41,009 bases of DNA from CAYVTV01 sp964526475 (GCA_964526475.1 CAZGKF010000033.1:1-41009), one strand, 5' to 3'. Shown: positions 16,513 through 26,113, counted from the first letter of the stretch. Notes: generated by a model from the letters alone, not told the origin. Made by a program: numbers and translations.

Positions 16513-17661
16513 TTATTCTTGAGTATCTTTTTGATTTATCATTAACTGGCCTAAGTCTGCACTGGTCATAAAAACCACATCTGGCCATTTTTTTATTATA
16601 GACCGAAGTAGTTTCTTAAAGTTCCCAAGGTTTTTTTCGCGATTCCTAGGGTCAATAAAACCGATAAAATTCAGCCGGTGTATTGAAATAATTGCTGGTT
16701 TTTTCATCCGAAAGGCAATTGTAATATCCGAAATACACTTTTCAACCGGGTTGTTGATTTTCAGCGTGAACATTGAGGGTTCAAAAAAAGCGTTTCTGAC
16801 CAGGTAGGTTTGTCCTAGCCGGTTTATTCTACCTAAATAATAGGTGCGGTATATTGGCTTACTCCCTGGAACGGGCTCCTTCATTTTCCGGCTTCCCTGG
16901 AAATATATTACACTTTTTTCAAAAACTGACATGTTAAAATCTGGGCTCCAGATGTAATTTGGAGGCATGATGGAACCTGACCTAAACCCAAAAATCTTTT
17001 CAAATAAATCCAAGCCGTCAAGATAGATATTCAATTTTTGCTTTTTATCCTCTTCAGAATGATATCTGGTTGCCTCCACATATTCGTTGCCCCCCAAAGC
17101 TGATCCCTTGGGAATACTGCCCGGCATTTCGTTTTCAAAACCCCAAAGAGCAGTTGGGTCGCTTTTTTGCAAAGCTTCCATAAAAAGGCTAACATTTAAG
17201 TGCTCCCTGGCATGAAACTGAGGGAAAAATAGTCCGCGCTCTGTCCCTTCCTTCCAAAGGTTTATATTTTTTCCGTGTCTGGGATAACGTTTAAATGTTT
17301 CGGTGATTAATTCGTAATGATAATGCTTAAAGCCATCATTTCTGATCTTTTCAAAATCGGGATTAGCCACCACGCAATTGGCCGTTATTACAGGGTGATT
17401 CCCGTTTTTATCCTTAAACGAAGTAAGCAAATAAAAAAGCAACTCCAGGTCTTCCTCGCTTGCCAGGGAATCATATCGCTCATAAGGGTTTTGGTCTACA
17501 GGATATCCTGCCTTAAGGCATTTTTCATAAACAACTTTTGAAGGCATTCGTATACTTCCCCAGTCGTCGCTTTCAATTACTACGATCTTTCTGTTTGTGC
17601 GCCAGCCCCGTAGGTTTGTATAATACTTGCCTAATACGCTTTTAATTTGGGCAAAATCCAT
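16513..17661 (-). CDS. NodB-like polysaccharide deacetylase family protein, paralogue 2
   Basis: A 382-residue paralogue of the product of 3089-4246, aligning along its whole length. The predicted metal ligands are Asp-Asp in VVIESDDWGSIRMP, the H-x3-H of FPQFHAREHLNVSLF and a late His in AIISIHRLNFIGF. Both copies share the blocks SFKDKNG, LWKEGTERGL and KKWPDVVFMTSADLG at matching positions. It has no signal peptide and would act in the cytoplasm on a sugar nucleotide or lipid-linked unit. Two divergent copies in one locus suggest two different deacylation sites or substrates. It follows the RimK-like ATP-grasp gene by 29 bases. Confidence 0.78.
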   Translation of the reverse strand: MDFAQIKSVLGKYYTNLRGWRTNRKIVVIESDDWGSIRMPSKVVYEKCLKAGYPVDQNPYERYDSLASEEDLELLFYLLTSFKDKNGNHPVITANCVVANPDFEKIRNDGFKHYHYELITETFKRYPRHGKNINLWKEGTERGLFFPQFHAREHLNVSLFMEALQKSDPTALWGFENEMPGSIPKGSALGGNEYVEATRYHSEEDKKQKLNIYLDGLDLFEKIFGFRSGSIMPPNYIWSPDFNMSVFEKSVIYFQGSRKMKEPVPGSKPIYRTYYLGRINRLGQTYLVRNAFFEPSMFTLKINNPVEKCISDITIAFRMKKPAIISIHRLNFIGFIDPRNREKNLGNFKKLLRSIIKKWPDVVFMTSADLGQLMINQKDTQE

Positions 17662-17690
17662 TTAAACTAATTCTGTTTTTAGAAAAAGTT

Positions 17691-18722
17691 CTAAAGAAAT
17701 TGTTTTTTCTTTTCGTGTTTTTTAATTAGGTATTCAACCATCCATGCATATGGATTAATAATACCCAGTTGCCATTTATAATCGCTATCGTAATACCCGA
17801 AGTCCAATTCCCCTTCATCAATTGCAAATGCACAACTTATTTCTGCTATCAAATATGAGTCTTTATATGGAAGAAGGTCTATTGCCAAAGTTTGCATATT
17901 CAGGGTTTGTGCTACTTTCTGAGATAATTTAATTGCATTTAAAGGAACTTTTGACCCATCATAATCAATATTTCCCCCACCTGAGGCCCTGAAATCATTA
18001 TTTCTTACATGCCGGATCATAGCATAGCTTTTTTCCCCGACCATTTGCACACGGATATCATACTTGCAATCTGGAATAAACTCCTGGAAATACACATATC
18101 CTTTTTCGCGCCCTTTTGATTTCTCAAGTTGATAGGGATATACCAGGTGTGCTATAGCTCTTAATAATTCCCTTATGCCAGCGTATCCTTTTAGAAGTTT
18201 AATGACTTTTTCTTTTATATCGACAATTGGATCAAACTGCCGGAATCCTTTCCCAAAAGCTTTTTTTATTATTCGACGGGCCTCTTTCCTTGTTTTTACA
18301 AGTTTGACGTTATAGCTTCCTGCCCCGCCCCTAAGCTTAAACACAGCAGGAAACTGATATTCTGAAGCCCATTCAAGTGCTTCTTTTTTTGAAAAGAACA
18401 CATAAGTAGGTACCAGAGGTAAATTTAATGCTTCCAGCAGGTATTTCTGGCCCAGCTTGTCATCGAAATGCCATCCGGTTTTCCAGTCCGGATAAACAAT
18501 TTTTCCTGCCTGTTCAAGAGAAAACAACAATTGTTTGGCAAATAATACATCTTTGGGATTTACATGACTGTGATGCCAAATGAAAATGGCGCAATCATCA
18601 AGGTCTTTAACAATTTTTGTGCAGTATGCGTTTACAATTTTATATGGAATTTTTTTTTGTTGACAATAGCTGATCAAGCCGTCGCTGTATGAGCCTTTCC
18701 GGTGATGAATTCCAATTTTCAT
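17691..18722 (-). CDS. RimK-like ATP-grasp protein
   Basis: A 343-residue protein with an ATP-grasp core like RimK/glutathione synthetase. An N-terminal pre-ATP domain includes IFIWHHSHVNPKD. A lid region has FPAVFKLRGGAGSYNVKLV, followed by YVYFQEFIPDCKYDIRVQMV, YAMIRHVRNNDFRASGGG and the metal-binding end LLPYKDSYLIAEISCAFAID. The hallmark KLRGGAGS loop and the RNNDFRASGGG stretch are as in amino-acid ligases that modify peptides or sugars. It probably attaches a carboxylate to an amine during glycan decoration. Substrate unknown. It lies 43 bases downstream of a GT4 gene and unlike the other two ATP-grasp proteins of the locus it belongs to the RimK branch. Confidence 0.83.
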   Translation of the reverse strand: MKIGIHHRKGSYSDGLISYCQQKKIPYKIVNAYCTKIVKDLDDCAIFIWHHSHVNPKDVLFAKQLLFSLEQAGKIVYPDWKTGWHFDDKLGQKYLLEALNLPLVPTYVFFSKKEALEWASEYQFPAVFKLRGGAGSYNVKLVKTRKEARRIIKKAFGKGFRQFDPIVDIKEKVIKLLKGYAGIRELLRAIAHLVYPYQLEKSKGREKGYVYFQEFIPDCKYDIRVQMVGEKSYAMIRHVRNNDFRASGGGNIDYDGSKVPLNAIKLSQKVAQTLNMQTLAIDLLPYKDSYLIAEISCAFAIDEGELDFGYYDSDYKWQLGIINPYAWMVEYLIKKHEKKKQFL

Positions 18723-18765
18723 TTAATATCGTATTTCTTTTTTCTTTTTTATAGTAGAATTTTTA

Positions 18766-19986
18766 TCAAAGGCTTTTCAGAAAATTGTAAAGGACTTTCG
18801 CCTGAACATCCTTGTTAAAATGCTTTTCGGCCACTTTTCGACCATTGGCGCCTATTAGGCGTGCTTCTTCCGGGTTGTTCAATGCCCTATTGATGGCATT
18901 TGCAAATGACTCCACTGAACCGGGTTCGGCAAAGAAAACAGACTCACCATCAACAAGGTAATCCGGAATTTCACCCACGGTTGTTGCGCAAACAGTAACA
19001 CCTGATGCAAGATATTCACCAAGCTTAGTTGGAAAACCGCCCTGTGCCTGCTTTGAATCAGGACGGGGAAGAACCAACAGATTTGCATTCATAATTACAG
19101 AAGGCACCTCATCCCTGGAAATACTTCCTTTGTAAAAAACCCTGTTTTCCAATTTAAGTTGTTTAATTTGCATTGCATGCCCCGGTGAATCATAATGCCA
19201 GAAACCAAACAAATAAAGCTTCAAATCAGGAAATTTGGCAGCAATTTGGGCAAAAGCTTCAATAAGAATATTCACCCCTTCCTTTTTATTGTTCATTACC
19301 CCAACAAATGCAATGTAAGGTTGTTCCAGGCCTATTGTAAGCGGGAGTTTAATTTTGCGGTTAAACCGCTCCAGATCCACAGTCATTGGCAAATGAATTA
19401 ATCTTGGCTTTGGTTGTGTTAACCCGGAATAATATTTTATCAGGGCCCTTGTCATTAATGCCATGCCATCCAGCATTGGGAAGGTATATTTTTCAAAAAA
19501 ACTTTCGCTTATTCCTGCCACCCAGCTCTGGAGAAAATTTCCCTTTTGATATTTGTGGATATCCGGGAACTCGTTACTTTCGGTAAAATATATCAACCCT
19601 CTCATTTTCCTTTTTATGGCTATTAGCTGTTCAAGGGAAACAGATGGCCATACTATAGTTCCAGTCTCTTCCTTTTTTAAAAGTCTCCTGATTTTTTTAG
19701 CTTTGTAAGGCAAAAGGACAGGATTCAGTAAATATTTGTAAAATCTTTTACTAAAGTAACTAGAAAATTGAAAGGGGAATATGTATTCATATTCAATACC
19801 ATGTATCTCACCTGCTTTCTTGAATTGATTCTTTTCATCTTTTGACTGATAGCCTTCAGTTAAATAAACCTTAACGGTTACTCCTATTATTGTCAAACCC
19901 TCCATAAGGGTACGATACCGGTTTGCTGCTGCAGAGCTTATTGCAAATGGATTATGATTTCGAAAAAAAACAATTTTCATTAACAT
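18766..19986 (-). CDS. Glycosyltransferase family 4
   Basis: A 406-residue GT-B enzyme. The N-terminal domain opens KIVFFRNHNPFAISSAAANR; the donor domain holds YIAFVGVMNNKKEGVNILIE, LKLYLFGFWHYDSPG, VFYKGSISRDEVPSVI and GGFPTKLGEYLASGVTVCAT, with the conserved Glu in LGEYL. The start ATG at 19986 gives MLMKIVFF; the ATG at 19980 is equally good. It follows the polymerase gene by 39 bases. Donor and acceptor are unknown. Confidence 0.87.
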   Translation of the reverse strand: MLMKIVFFRNHNPFAISSAAANRYRTLMEGLTIIGVTVKVYLTEGYQSKDEKNQFKKAGEIHGIEYEYIFPFQFSSYFSKRFYKYLLNPVLLPYKAKKIRRLLKKEETGTIVWPSVSLEQLIAIKRKMRGLIYFTESNEFPDIHKYQKGNFLQSWVAGISESFFEKYTFPMLDGMALMTRALIKYYSGLTQPKPRLIHLPMTVDLERFNRKIKLPLTIGLEQPYIAFVGVMNNKKEGVNILIEAFAQIAAKFPDLKLYLFGFWHYDSPGHAMQIKQLKLENRVFYKGSISRDEVPSVIMNANLLVLPRPDSKQAQGGFPTKLGEYLASGVTVCATTVGEIPDYLVDGESVFFAEPGSVESFANAINRALNNPEEARLIGANGRKVAEKHFNKDVQAKVLYNFLKSL

Positions 19987-20025
19987 TTTGGGGGGGTGCC
20001 AGAATATGCGTTAAAGGTTTTTCAG

Positions 20026-21243
20026 TTATTTATGTTTATAAAAATTAAAGAAATTAAGCCTGGAGTTTTTTCCTGCTGACAAAAAATAACTTATTAATAA
20101 TGGTAGATAAACATACATTATTAACCAAAAATCTAAATTGTAAAACGGATTAAAAAATAATAAAACAGCTAAAACGAAAAACAGATATTTATATGTAATT
20201 ATGCCATTCTGTGGTACGATTAAAAGCGATCTATTAAATAATTTGTAAAGGACAATAACAAAAAAAAATGTTCCAAATAATCCCAGAAAACCTAATCTGT
20301 CCAGAAGATATGAGTGTTCACCAACACTTTTCCAGGTTCCTGAACCAAACCAAAAATTATCTTTAAATGATTTCAAAGAGACATTATAAACCCCGGCTCT
20401 AATATTTGTATAGCTACTATCACCTTTTGCCATTAGGTCAAAATCTTTAATTTTTGTTGAATAAGCCGGATTAGGTAAATCTGGTAATATTTTAATTATG
20501 AATTCAGTAATATTAAAAGCTAAGATCATCACAACAGACAGAATGGCTACTAAATATATTATGTTTTTTACATTGTACCGGATTAAAACGGCAATTATCA
20601 GAATAATTACAGTAAATAATAAAGCAGTTACAAAACCGGCATATAAAAGAGAAGTTTGAATGATTAGAAAAGATATTAAAATCAAAAAACTCTTTCCTCT
20701 GTAACAAGCAATAAGAGCAGCCATGATAAATGGTAAACCATAAATTGCCCCAAATGTGTGCGCTATCACCCATATTGGATAGCCTGTTATTGTAATTGTT
20801 CTTGTTATACCCGGAAATATGAATTCGGATATTATTGTAAAAATTGAGTTAATAACAATAAATAACAAGGATAATTTACCAGTATTAATTATTATTGATC
20901 GCGCTTTTTCTTTTAGAATTAAAAGATTCTCAATAACAAGTGCGGATAGTAAATATGGAAGTACCAGGGAGAAAACGCCAAAGTATGTTAAATGAACTTT
21001 TGGGAAATCAGTGAAATAACCTGAAAAATTATAACCAATTAATATGGTAAGGAGAATATATATCCAAAAAAATGATTCTTTTATAAACACCTTTGGGTTG
21101 AAAGAAATTGTGTAAACAATCAACAACAAAACGCTTGGCCAGAAAGCAGGGATTCTGGTAAAATGTTTAAAAGCTCCAAATAAAATGCCAATTGTCAGGT
21201 AAATCAGTATTCCTTCAAAAATAAGTTTCTTGTTTATTCTCAT
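20026..21243 (-). CDS. O-antigen ligase/polymerase-like membrane protein (Wzy-type)
   Basis: A 405-residue highly hydrophobic protein with about ten to twelve predicted membrane segments. A large loop between two late helices holds KDFDLMAKGDSSYTNIR and GSGTWKSVGEHSYLLDRLG, which resembles the Wzy_C/O-antigen ligase periplasmic loop with its conserved Arg and His. In a Wzx/Wzy-dependent locus this would be the polymerase that joins flipped repeat units in the periplasm. Wzy proteins diverge too much for the linkage to be inferred. It is the only polymerase candidate in the locus. Its coding sequence is markedly AT-rich compared with the neighbours, as is common for wzy. Confidence 0.82.
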   Translation of the reverse strand: MRINKKLIFEGILIYLTIGILFGAFKHFTRIPAFWPSVLLLIVYTISFNPKVFIKESFFWIYILLTILIGYNFSGYFTDFPKVHLTYFGVFSLVLPYLLSALVIENLLILKEKARSIIINTGKLSLLFIVINSIFTIISEFIFPGITRTITITGYPIWVIAHTFGAIYGLPFIMAALIACYRGKSFLILISFLIIQTSLLYAGFVTALLFTVIILIIAVLIRYNVKNIIYLVAILSVVMILAFNITEFIIKILPDLPNPAYSTKIKDFDLMAKGDSSYTNIRAGVYNVSLKSFKDNFWFGSGTWKSVGEHSYLLDRLGFLGLFGTFFFVIVLYKLFNRSLLIVPQNGIITYKYLFFVLAVLLFFNPFYNLDFWLIMYVYLPLLISYFLSAGKNSRLNFFNFYKHK

Positions 21244-21308
21244 TAAATAATAGAATTGATACTATTGAATAATATAGAAATTTATTTATAATACTTATAG
21301 TTCCTTAA

Positions 21309-22256
21309 TTAAATCATATCACCTATAATTTCAGCCCATTCTGGGGGTGAAAATTTTACAATTCCCCCATTATGATGAAAAGTAAATTCTCCAAAATAAA
21401 TCTTTTCATTAATGTAATAAAGGTCAATCCGAACATGAAGTATGTTTTGTGAGAGTTGCCTGGCAAGTCTAACCATCTTTTCAAAATTAAAAGGCTTTTT
21501 AAATAAACCGGGATCTGCTTTTGATTGACCAGTATAAAAAGGCATAGGGTTAAAATTCATGTCAAAATAGCAAACCATCTTTTCATTCCCCTTATTAGCC
21601 GTTATTTGTAATATTCGGGGCTCTCCGTTAAAACAAAAAAACTTGTAATCGGTCAGTTCTGTTTGGTTTTCATCATGCATGTAAACTTCTGCGATTATCC
21701 GGGGTATGGCATTCTTGTAAGGGTATTCTCTTGATTTATAAAAATAATTTATTTTCAGTGCCCTGGTTAACTTTTTTCTCGCGTAAGCCTTATCAAAACT
21801 TGCTTTGTGTTTACAAATTATTACCGTCCCGCTATCATGGGTAGTTTTTAAAACAAATTGCTCAGGTAGTTTTTCAAAGTTTATTTCTGCAAAAGAATTC
21901 CAAACACCTAAAAGCGGAATCAGGTATTCTTCTCCCAACTCCTTCTTAATGATCTCCCTTACCTGGTATTTGTCCACCATTTTCGAATAAAGTGGATTGG
22001 TATTCTTAAGCTTTAGCCATTGAATTTTCTGCGTATAAGTTTTGGGATGCTTGAAATCAAGTTTTTCGTGCATGGACAAAAAATAAAATACCTTAACATA
22101 TAAGCGATCTGAGGGTACCCACCTTGATAACCCCATCCAAAATAAAAATAGCCGGCCTAAAACCACATTGTAAAAAATGTATCGCGGAGAAAGATATTTT
22201 CCAGGATTAGTTATTATTCGGCTCAATCTGGACATTAAACGTAGAAAATCAATCAA
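21309..22256 (-). CDS. TupA-like ATP-grasp protein
   Basis: A 315-residue protein resembling the TupA-like ATP-grasp family seen in capsule loci. Characteristic blocks are KTYTQKIQWLKLKNTNPLYSK, VDKYQVREIIKKELGEEYLIPLLGVW (lead-in), FVLKTTHDSGTVIICK (ATP loop), DYKFFCFNGEPRILQI and IYFGEFTFHHNGGIVKFSP (metal site near the C-terminus). TupA-type proteins are implicated in making teichuronopeptides, that is, linking amino acids to a uronic-acid polymer. It probably makes an amide on the glycan here. It lies between a GT4 gene (5 bases) and the polymerase gene (65 bases). It is the third ATP-grasp family in this locus. Confidence 0.87.
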   Translation of the reverse strand: MIDFLRLMSRLSRIITNPGKYLSPRYIFYNVVLGRLFLFWMGLSRWVPSDRLYVKVFYFLSMHEKLDFKHPKTYTQKIQWLKLKNTNPLYSKMVDKYQVREIIKKELGEEYLIPLLGVWNSFAEINFEKLPEQFVLKTTHDSGTVIICKHKASFDKAYARKKLTRALKINYFYKSREYPYKNAIPRIIAEVYMHDENQTELTDYKFFCFNGEPRILQITANKGNEKMVCYFDMNFNPMPFYTGQSKADPGLFKKPFNFEKMVRLARQLSQNILHVRIDLYYINEKIYFGEFTFHHNGGIVKFSPPEWAEIIGDMI

Positions 22257-22260
22257 GAAA

Positions 22261-23508
22261 TTATTTTGTCTGGCTTAGCCTGATTATTTCTTTGTAAATT
22301 TTAATTTGATTGTTAACCACATCCGTTTTCAGCTCCCTTTCCTCTGATCTTTTAATTACATTTTTTGAGATTTTTAATGCTAGCTCTTGATTGGATAACA
22401 GTTTAATTATTAAATGTGCGCAGTATTTGAAATCTCCTGGAGAAAAAAACAATGCATCCCTGTTATTCTCTGCCAGCTCTGGCATGGCTCCTGCAAAAGA
22501 CACAACGGAAGGTATTCCGACACTCATCGCCTCGGCCAGTGTTAAAGAGTAGGACTCAATAAAGGAAGGGTTAACAAAAACTGAAGCTTCCTGCAATTGA
22601 CTGATGATTTCTTTAGCCGTTAATGCACCCAGCCAGGTTACATTATTTTCAAGACCATGGTTCCTGATCATTCTTAATATGAGTTTAAGGTATCCGTCCC
22701 CCAGGTAATCTTTTCTACCCGTTTTACCTACCAGCCGCAATTCTACATCCGGGTATTGCTTCTTAACAACAGCAATCGACCTTATAAGCACATGAAGGCC
22801 TTTCAGACTGTACCCTACGGCAGCAGAGTAAATTATTGGTTTTGGGTGATCAAATTCAGGCCATTTTTTACAGTTTAAAAAATCAGATCTTAGCGCTCTT
22901 GTGGTTCGAAAAAGTCTTGCGTTTGGATTTATTTGTTTTATTTGGGAATCTGTCCATTCGGATTGAGTAATGATATATTCTGATTTTTTTATCATTTGGT
23001 CCTCTAATTTGCCTGCAGCATGAAAAGATTTCTTTTCTGTAAGCAGATTTCTTCTTTTAAGCAATTCCCTGATTCCAATGGTGGAAATAATTTCTTTAAG
23101 GTTCAGGCCAGACAACATAACCGGTCCGATGCTTCCCAAAACACCCTGGATAGTTAACACTTTTATTCCGGTGATTCTTTTCTCAAAAGGCAAAATTTTC
23201 AAAGGGTTTTCGCTGCCCCAAACCTGAATAATGTCAGGTTCAAATTCCGATACAATTTTTTCAAATCGTTCCTGCGTTAAAGTTGAAGGCATACCCCTTT
23301 TGTTCACTTTTTCCGGGGGTAACCCCCATTGCTGTACTTTTCCAAAATCACAGCGGGTTAATTCAGATTCTCCAGGTTTCCAGGAAACATTACCCAGGAC
23401 AATGTCTTTAATCTCAGTAAGTCGCATTGCAAGAGCCTTTAACCAGACACCTGATTGAGTCTCTTCATTTTCATCAAATATGCGGGCTGAAACCCATAAT
23501 ATTCTCAT
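22261..23508 (-). CDS. Glycosyltransferase family 4
   Basis: A 415-residue GT-B enzyme. It starts MRILWVSARIFDENEETQSG; the donor domain has PIIYSAAVGYSLKGLHVLI, VELRLVGKTGRKDYLG, VTWLGALTAKEIISQLQ and the E-x7-E block NPSFIESYSLTLAEAMSVGIP. The stretch FEPDIIQVWGSENPLK in the first domain is typical of GT4 acceptor domains of polysaccharide loci. It lies downstream of the GT2 gene with 37 bases between them. Donor unknown. Confidence 0.9.
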   Translation of the reverse strand: MRILWVSARIFDENEETQSGVWLKALAMRLTEIKDIVLGNVSWKPGESELTRCDFGKVQQWGLPPEKVNKRGMPSTLTQERFEKIVSEFEPDIIQVWGSENPLKILPFEKRITGIKVLTIQGVLGSIGPVMLSGLNLKEIISTIGIRELLKRRNLLTEKKSFHAAGKLEDQMIKKSEYIITQSEWTDSQIKQINPNARLFRTTRALRSDFLNCKKWPEFDHPKPIIYSAAVGYSLKGLHVLIRSIAVVKKQYPDVELRLVGKTGRKDYLGDGYLKLILRMIRNHGLENNVTWLGALTAKEIISQLQEASVFVNPSFIESYSLTLAEAMSVGIPSVVSFAGAMPELAENNRDALFFSPGDFKYCAHLIIKLLSNQELALKISKNVIKRSEERELKTDVVNNQIKIYKEIIRLSQTK

Positions 23509-23545
23509 AACTATTAAACTGATTTACCTGCCAAGGTCCTGTATA

Positions 23546-24538
23546 TCAATTATTTTTTAGCTTATTATAGGTTCTAAAAAATGTATTATAAACAAAAGGA
23601 CAGTAAACAATCCCATTTTTGAGAATCCTTGATAAAAGTTTTTCATTGTAAAAGTTACCGGAATCCTTTGTTTTCTTAATATATAATCGAAAATCTTCCC
23701 TTATTTCTGAAACTGAATTATTTGTTATTTTCCCTCTAATAAGAATCGCAGAATTATACAACTCATGTAGTACGCTCAGGTATTTTAACTCTATATGCCC
23801 TTTATATTTTGGCGCATTCTTTTCAATAAAACTGCAAAGGAATTGATAAACTCCGATTGTATCTCTGATTTTCTTTTCATTATACTCTTCCCTGCAAACA
23901 CTGTCTTCTCTTACCATAACATTATACAATACTTTTGAAGTGTAAACCGCCCTGTTGCATTTAGCCAACAATTGAGGAGTAAGCATTTCGTCGATGCCAA
24001 TGTTTTGTTCAAACACAACAATATTTTTGAAAAGGTCTCGTCTATAGAGTCTTGCCAGCGTCGGATGTTTTAATACTTCAAAGTGTGTTTTAAGAATGGC
24101 TTCATTGTTTGTGTTGACTAAATCAATGTTTTTAAAGCTTTTAAGTTTTACTTCTTCCCATTGCGGATTATAAGCTTGAATACCAAATGAAACCATATCG
24201 GCATCATTTTCTACAGCCAGGCTTACCAAATTTTCCACGGCATTCAACTCTAGCCAGTCATCACTATCAACAAAAAGTACATAATCACCGGCCATAACTT
24301 TGAAAGCAGCCTTGTAAGCAGAACCGATACCCCCATTTTCTTTATGAATGACTACTATTCTTTTGTCTTCTAGTGCGTATTCATCAATGATGTCTTTGGA
24401 AGAATCGGTAGAGCCGTCGTTAACTATAATAATCTCAAGATTATTATACGTTTGATTAATTAAGCTTTCTATACAATTATTAAGGTAATTTGCGGTATTG
24501 TATACAGGTATAATTATGGATACTGTTAATTCGTTCAT
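23546..24538 (-). CDS. Glycosyltransferase family 2
   Basis: A GT-A fold inverting transferase of about 330 residues. Visible motifs are VSIIIPVYNTANYLNNCIES, IIIVNDGSTDSSKDII and the metal-binding DSDDW in YVLFVDSDDWLELNAV; the conserved acceptor region follows. The start is put at ATG 24538 (MNELTVSIIIPV). The frame extends 23 codons upstream to 24607, but that part lies inside the GNAT gene and has no GT2 character. It is the only GT2 enzyme among the transferases here; the other five intact ones are GT4. Donor unknown. Confidence 0.9.
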   Translation of the reverse strand: MNELTVSIIIPVYNTANYLNNCIESLINQTYNNLEIIIVNDGSTDSSKDIIDEYALEDKRIVVIHKENGGIGSAYKAAFKVMAGDYVLFVDSDDWLELNAVENLVSLAVENDADMVSFGIQAYNPQWEEVKLKSFKNIDLVNTNNEAILKTHFEVLKHPTLARLYRRDLFKNIVVFEQNIGIDEMLTPQLLAKCNRAVYTSKVLYNVMVREDSVCREEYNEKKIRDTIGVYQFLCSFIEKNAPKYKGHIELKYLSVLHELYNSAILIRGKITNNSVSEIREDFRLYIKKTKDSGNFYNEKLLSRILKNGIVYCPFVYNTFFRTYNKLKNN

Positions 24539-24542
24539 ATAA

Positions 24543-25055
24543 TTAAAAAATTCTATCAATTTGCACCATTTTAGAAGTTGTTTTATGCGTGAACAGTACA
24601 GCATCAAAATAAGGCTGATTATTCAGAATAGTTTGGCCTTGATATTTATGCCAACCTGCTTTCAGATAAAACTTCACTAAATTTTCTTTACATAATAATA
24701 CTCCATGATGGTCTTGTCGTTTAAGATATAAATTTGCAGAATTCATTACTAAATGCCCATAACCATACCCAGTGTAATTTTTATCTACACAAACATTACC
24801 TACTCCGGAATAAATTTTAATAATTCCATCTATTATTATATTAAGATTAACAATGTTGAGGTAAGCAACTAAAATATCTTGTTCATTTTTTATCATTAGA
24901 TGATGCTCGTGCCCTCTGATGTTTTTCTTAATCCATGCCAAATGAGATTCTTTAGTATAAATCCAATGCTGCATTTTTAGCATTACAATTTTATCAAGAT
25001 CTTCATTTTTTATTTCCTTGCTTATGACATAAGTGATTATTAGCTTTGAATTCAT
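24543..25055 (-). CDS. GNAT-family acetyltransferase
   Basis: A 170-residue GNAT-like protein. The CoA-binding region is visible as VGNVCVDKNYTGYGYGHLVM (motif A), followed by LCKENLVKFYLKAGWHKY (motif B with the typical FY-x-x-GW ending). Its start ATG overlaps the stop of the degenerate aminotransferase as ATGA. Position right after two aminotransferases suggests it acetylates the amino group they install, like WbpD- or PseH-type N-acetyltransferases, although it is not a left-handed beta-helix enzyme. Confidence 0.82.
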   Translation of the reverse strand: MNSKLIITYVISKEIKNEDLDKIVMLKMQHWIYTKESHLAWIKKNIRGHEHHLMIKNEQDILVAYLNIVNLNIIIDGIIKIYSGVGNVCVDKNYTGYGYGHLVMNSANLYLKRQDHHGVLLCKENLVKFYLKAGWHKYQGQTILNNQPYFDAVLFTHKTTSKMVQIDRIF

Positions 25056-26113
25056 AACTTAATATCTTTAACCCACCAACCACTTGGCAGTGCTAAAAAA
25101 CTACTTTGAAAATCTGTAACACCAGATAAAGGTCTTTGGTCTCCAAAAACACTGTAACCATTGTTGTTCAGGTGAACCCCGGATGCATAATAACCTTTGT
25201 CCCTGAAAAATTTCAAATAAGCACGCTTGTCGGGAACCAATGTGCCATAAACCCAGTAATTTGGAATGGTATCATTTCGTTTTATTGGGATTAATTCAGT
25301 ATTATCAGCCAATTGGCTGTCCCAAAGTTGTGCGTTTTTGCGCTGCAGACCAATAATATTATCTGCAAATTTCAGCTGTTGCAGACCAATGTAACTGCTC
25401 AATTCCATCGGTGTTGCACTATGACCTGTAATTTCGATATCACAGGAAGGATTTATTTCACCCAAATCATCCCTGAAACGTGACCGATCTATTCCTGCAT
25501 CCCTTACCAGGATACTTTTGTTTTGTAAGCCTCTGTCTTTAAAAATTACTGCCCCGCCATCCAAAGTGTTAGGGAAGCGTACGGGGTTGCATGAAAAAAT
25601 CGTAACATCCGAGTCCACATTTCCAATACGTTTCCCTTTGTATTCACTGCCAAAAGCCTCGATACCGTCATCAATCACCGGAATACCAAATTCCTTTCCC
25701 ATGGCATTGATTTCATCAATAAAACCTACATAACCGCAGAAGTGATTGTGTATAATTGCCTTAGGCCCGTATTGCATGCTTTTCCTTACACTGTCAGGGC
25801 AAAGGGTTCCGGTTCCCGGATTAACATCGGCCCATCTTACTTTCAAACCAACCGATAGTAAAGGTTGGGTGGAGGCAAGACAGGCCATTGGTGAGGCAAT
25901 TACAGTGTCACCAGGTTTTAAACCCAGTGTGGTTAGAGCCACCAATATGGCCATGTTAAACGTATTTGTCACAATGACATTGGGCGTGTTAAAATACTCC
26001 GAAAGGGCTTTTTCAAATTCCCTGCCGTATTTTCCGTATGCTAGCTGCCCGCTGTGTAAAATTTCATTAACCAGTGGTACTTCAGGCATAAAAGGTTTGT
26101 ATAAGGGGATCAT
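25052..26113 (-). CDS. DegT-family aminotransferase paralogue lacking the PLP lysine
   Basis: A 353-residue DegT/DnrJ/EryC1/StrS protein. It keeps the cofactor Asp in PVIDDGIEAFGS (Asp149) and the family layout, but where the Schiff-base lysine is expected (S-F-x-x-x-K, Lys182 in the neighbour) it reads FSCNPVRFPNTLDGG, with Arg179. Its C-terminus stops at GWWVKDIKL, shorter than the neighbour by about a helix. It follows the intact paralogue by 3 bases and both start MIPL-KPF-P. It may be a non-catalytic partner in a heterodimer, a lysine-free enzyme of altered chemistry, or a decaying duplicate; intact reading frame and conserved GWWV motif argue against simple decay. Confidence 0.85.
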   Translation of the reverse strand: MIPLYKPFMPEVPLVNEILHSGQLAYGKYGREFEKALSEYFNTPNVIVTNTFNMAILVALTTLGLKPGDTVIASPMACLASTQPLLSVGLKVRWADVNPGTGTLCPDSVRKSMQYGPKAIIHNHFCGYVGFIDEINAMGKEFGIPVIDDGIEAFGSEYKGKRIGNVDSDVTIFSCNPVRFPNTLDGGAVIFKDRGLQNKSILVRDAGIDRSRFRDDLGEINPSCDIEITGHSATPMELSSYIGLQQLKFADNIIGLQRKNAQLWDSQLADNTELIPIKRNDTIPNYWVYGTLVPDKRAYLKFFRDKGYYASGVHLNNNGYSVFGDQRPLSGVTDFQSSFLALPSGWWVKDIKL

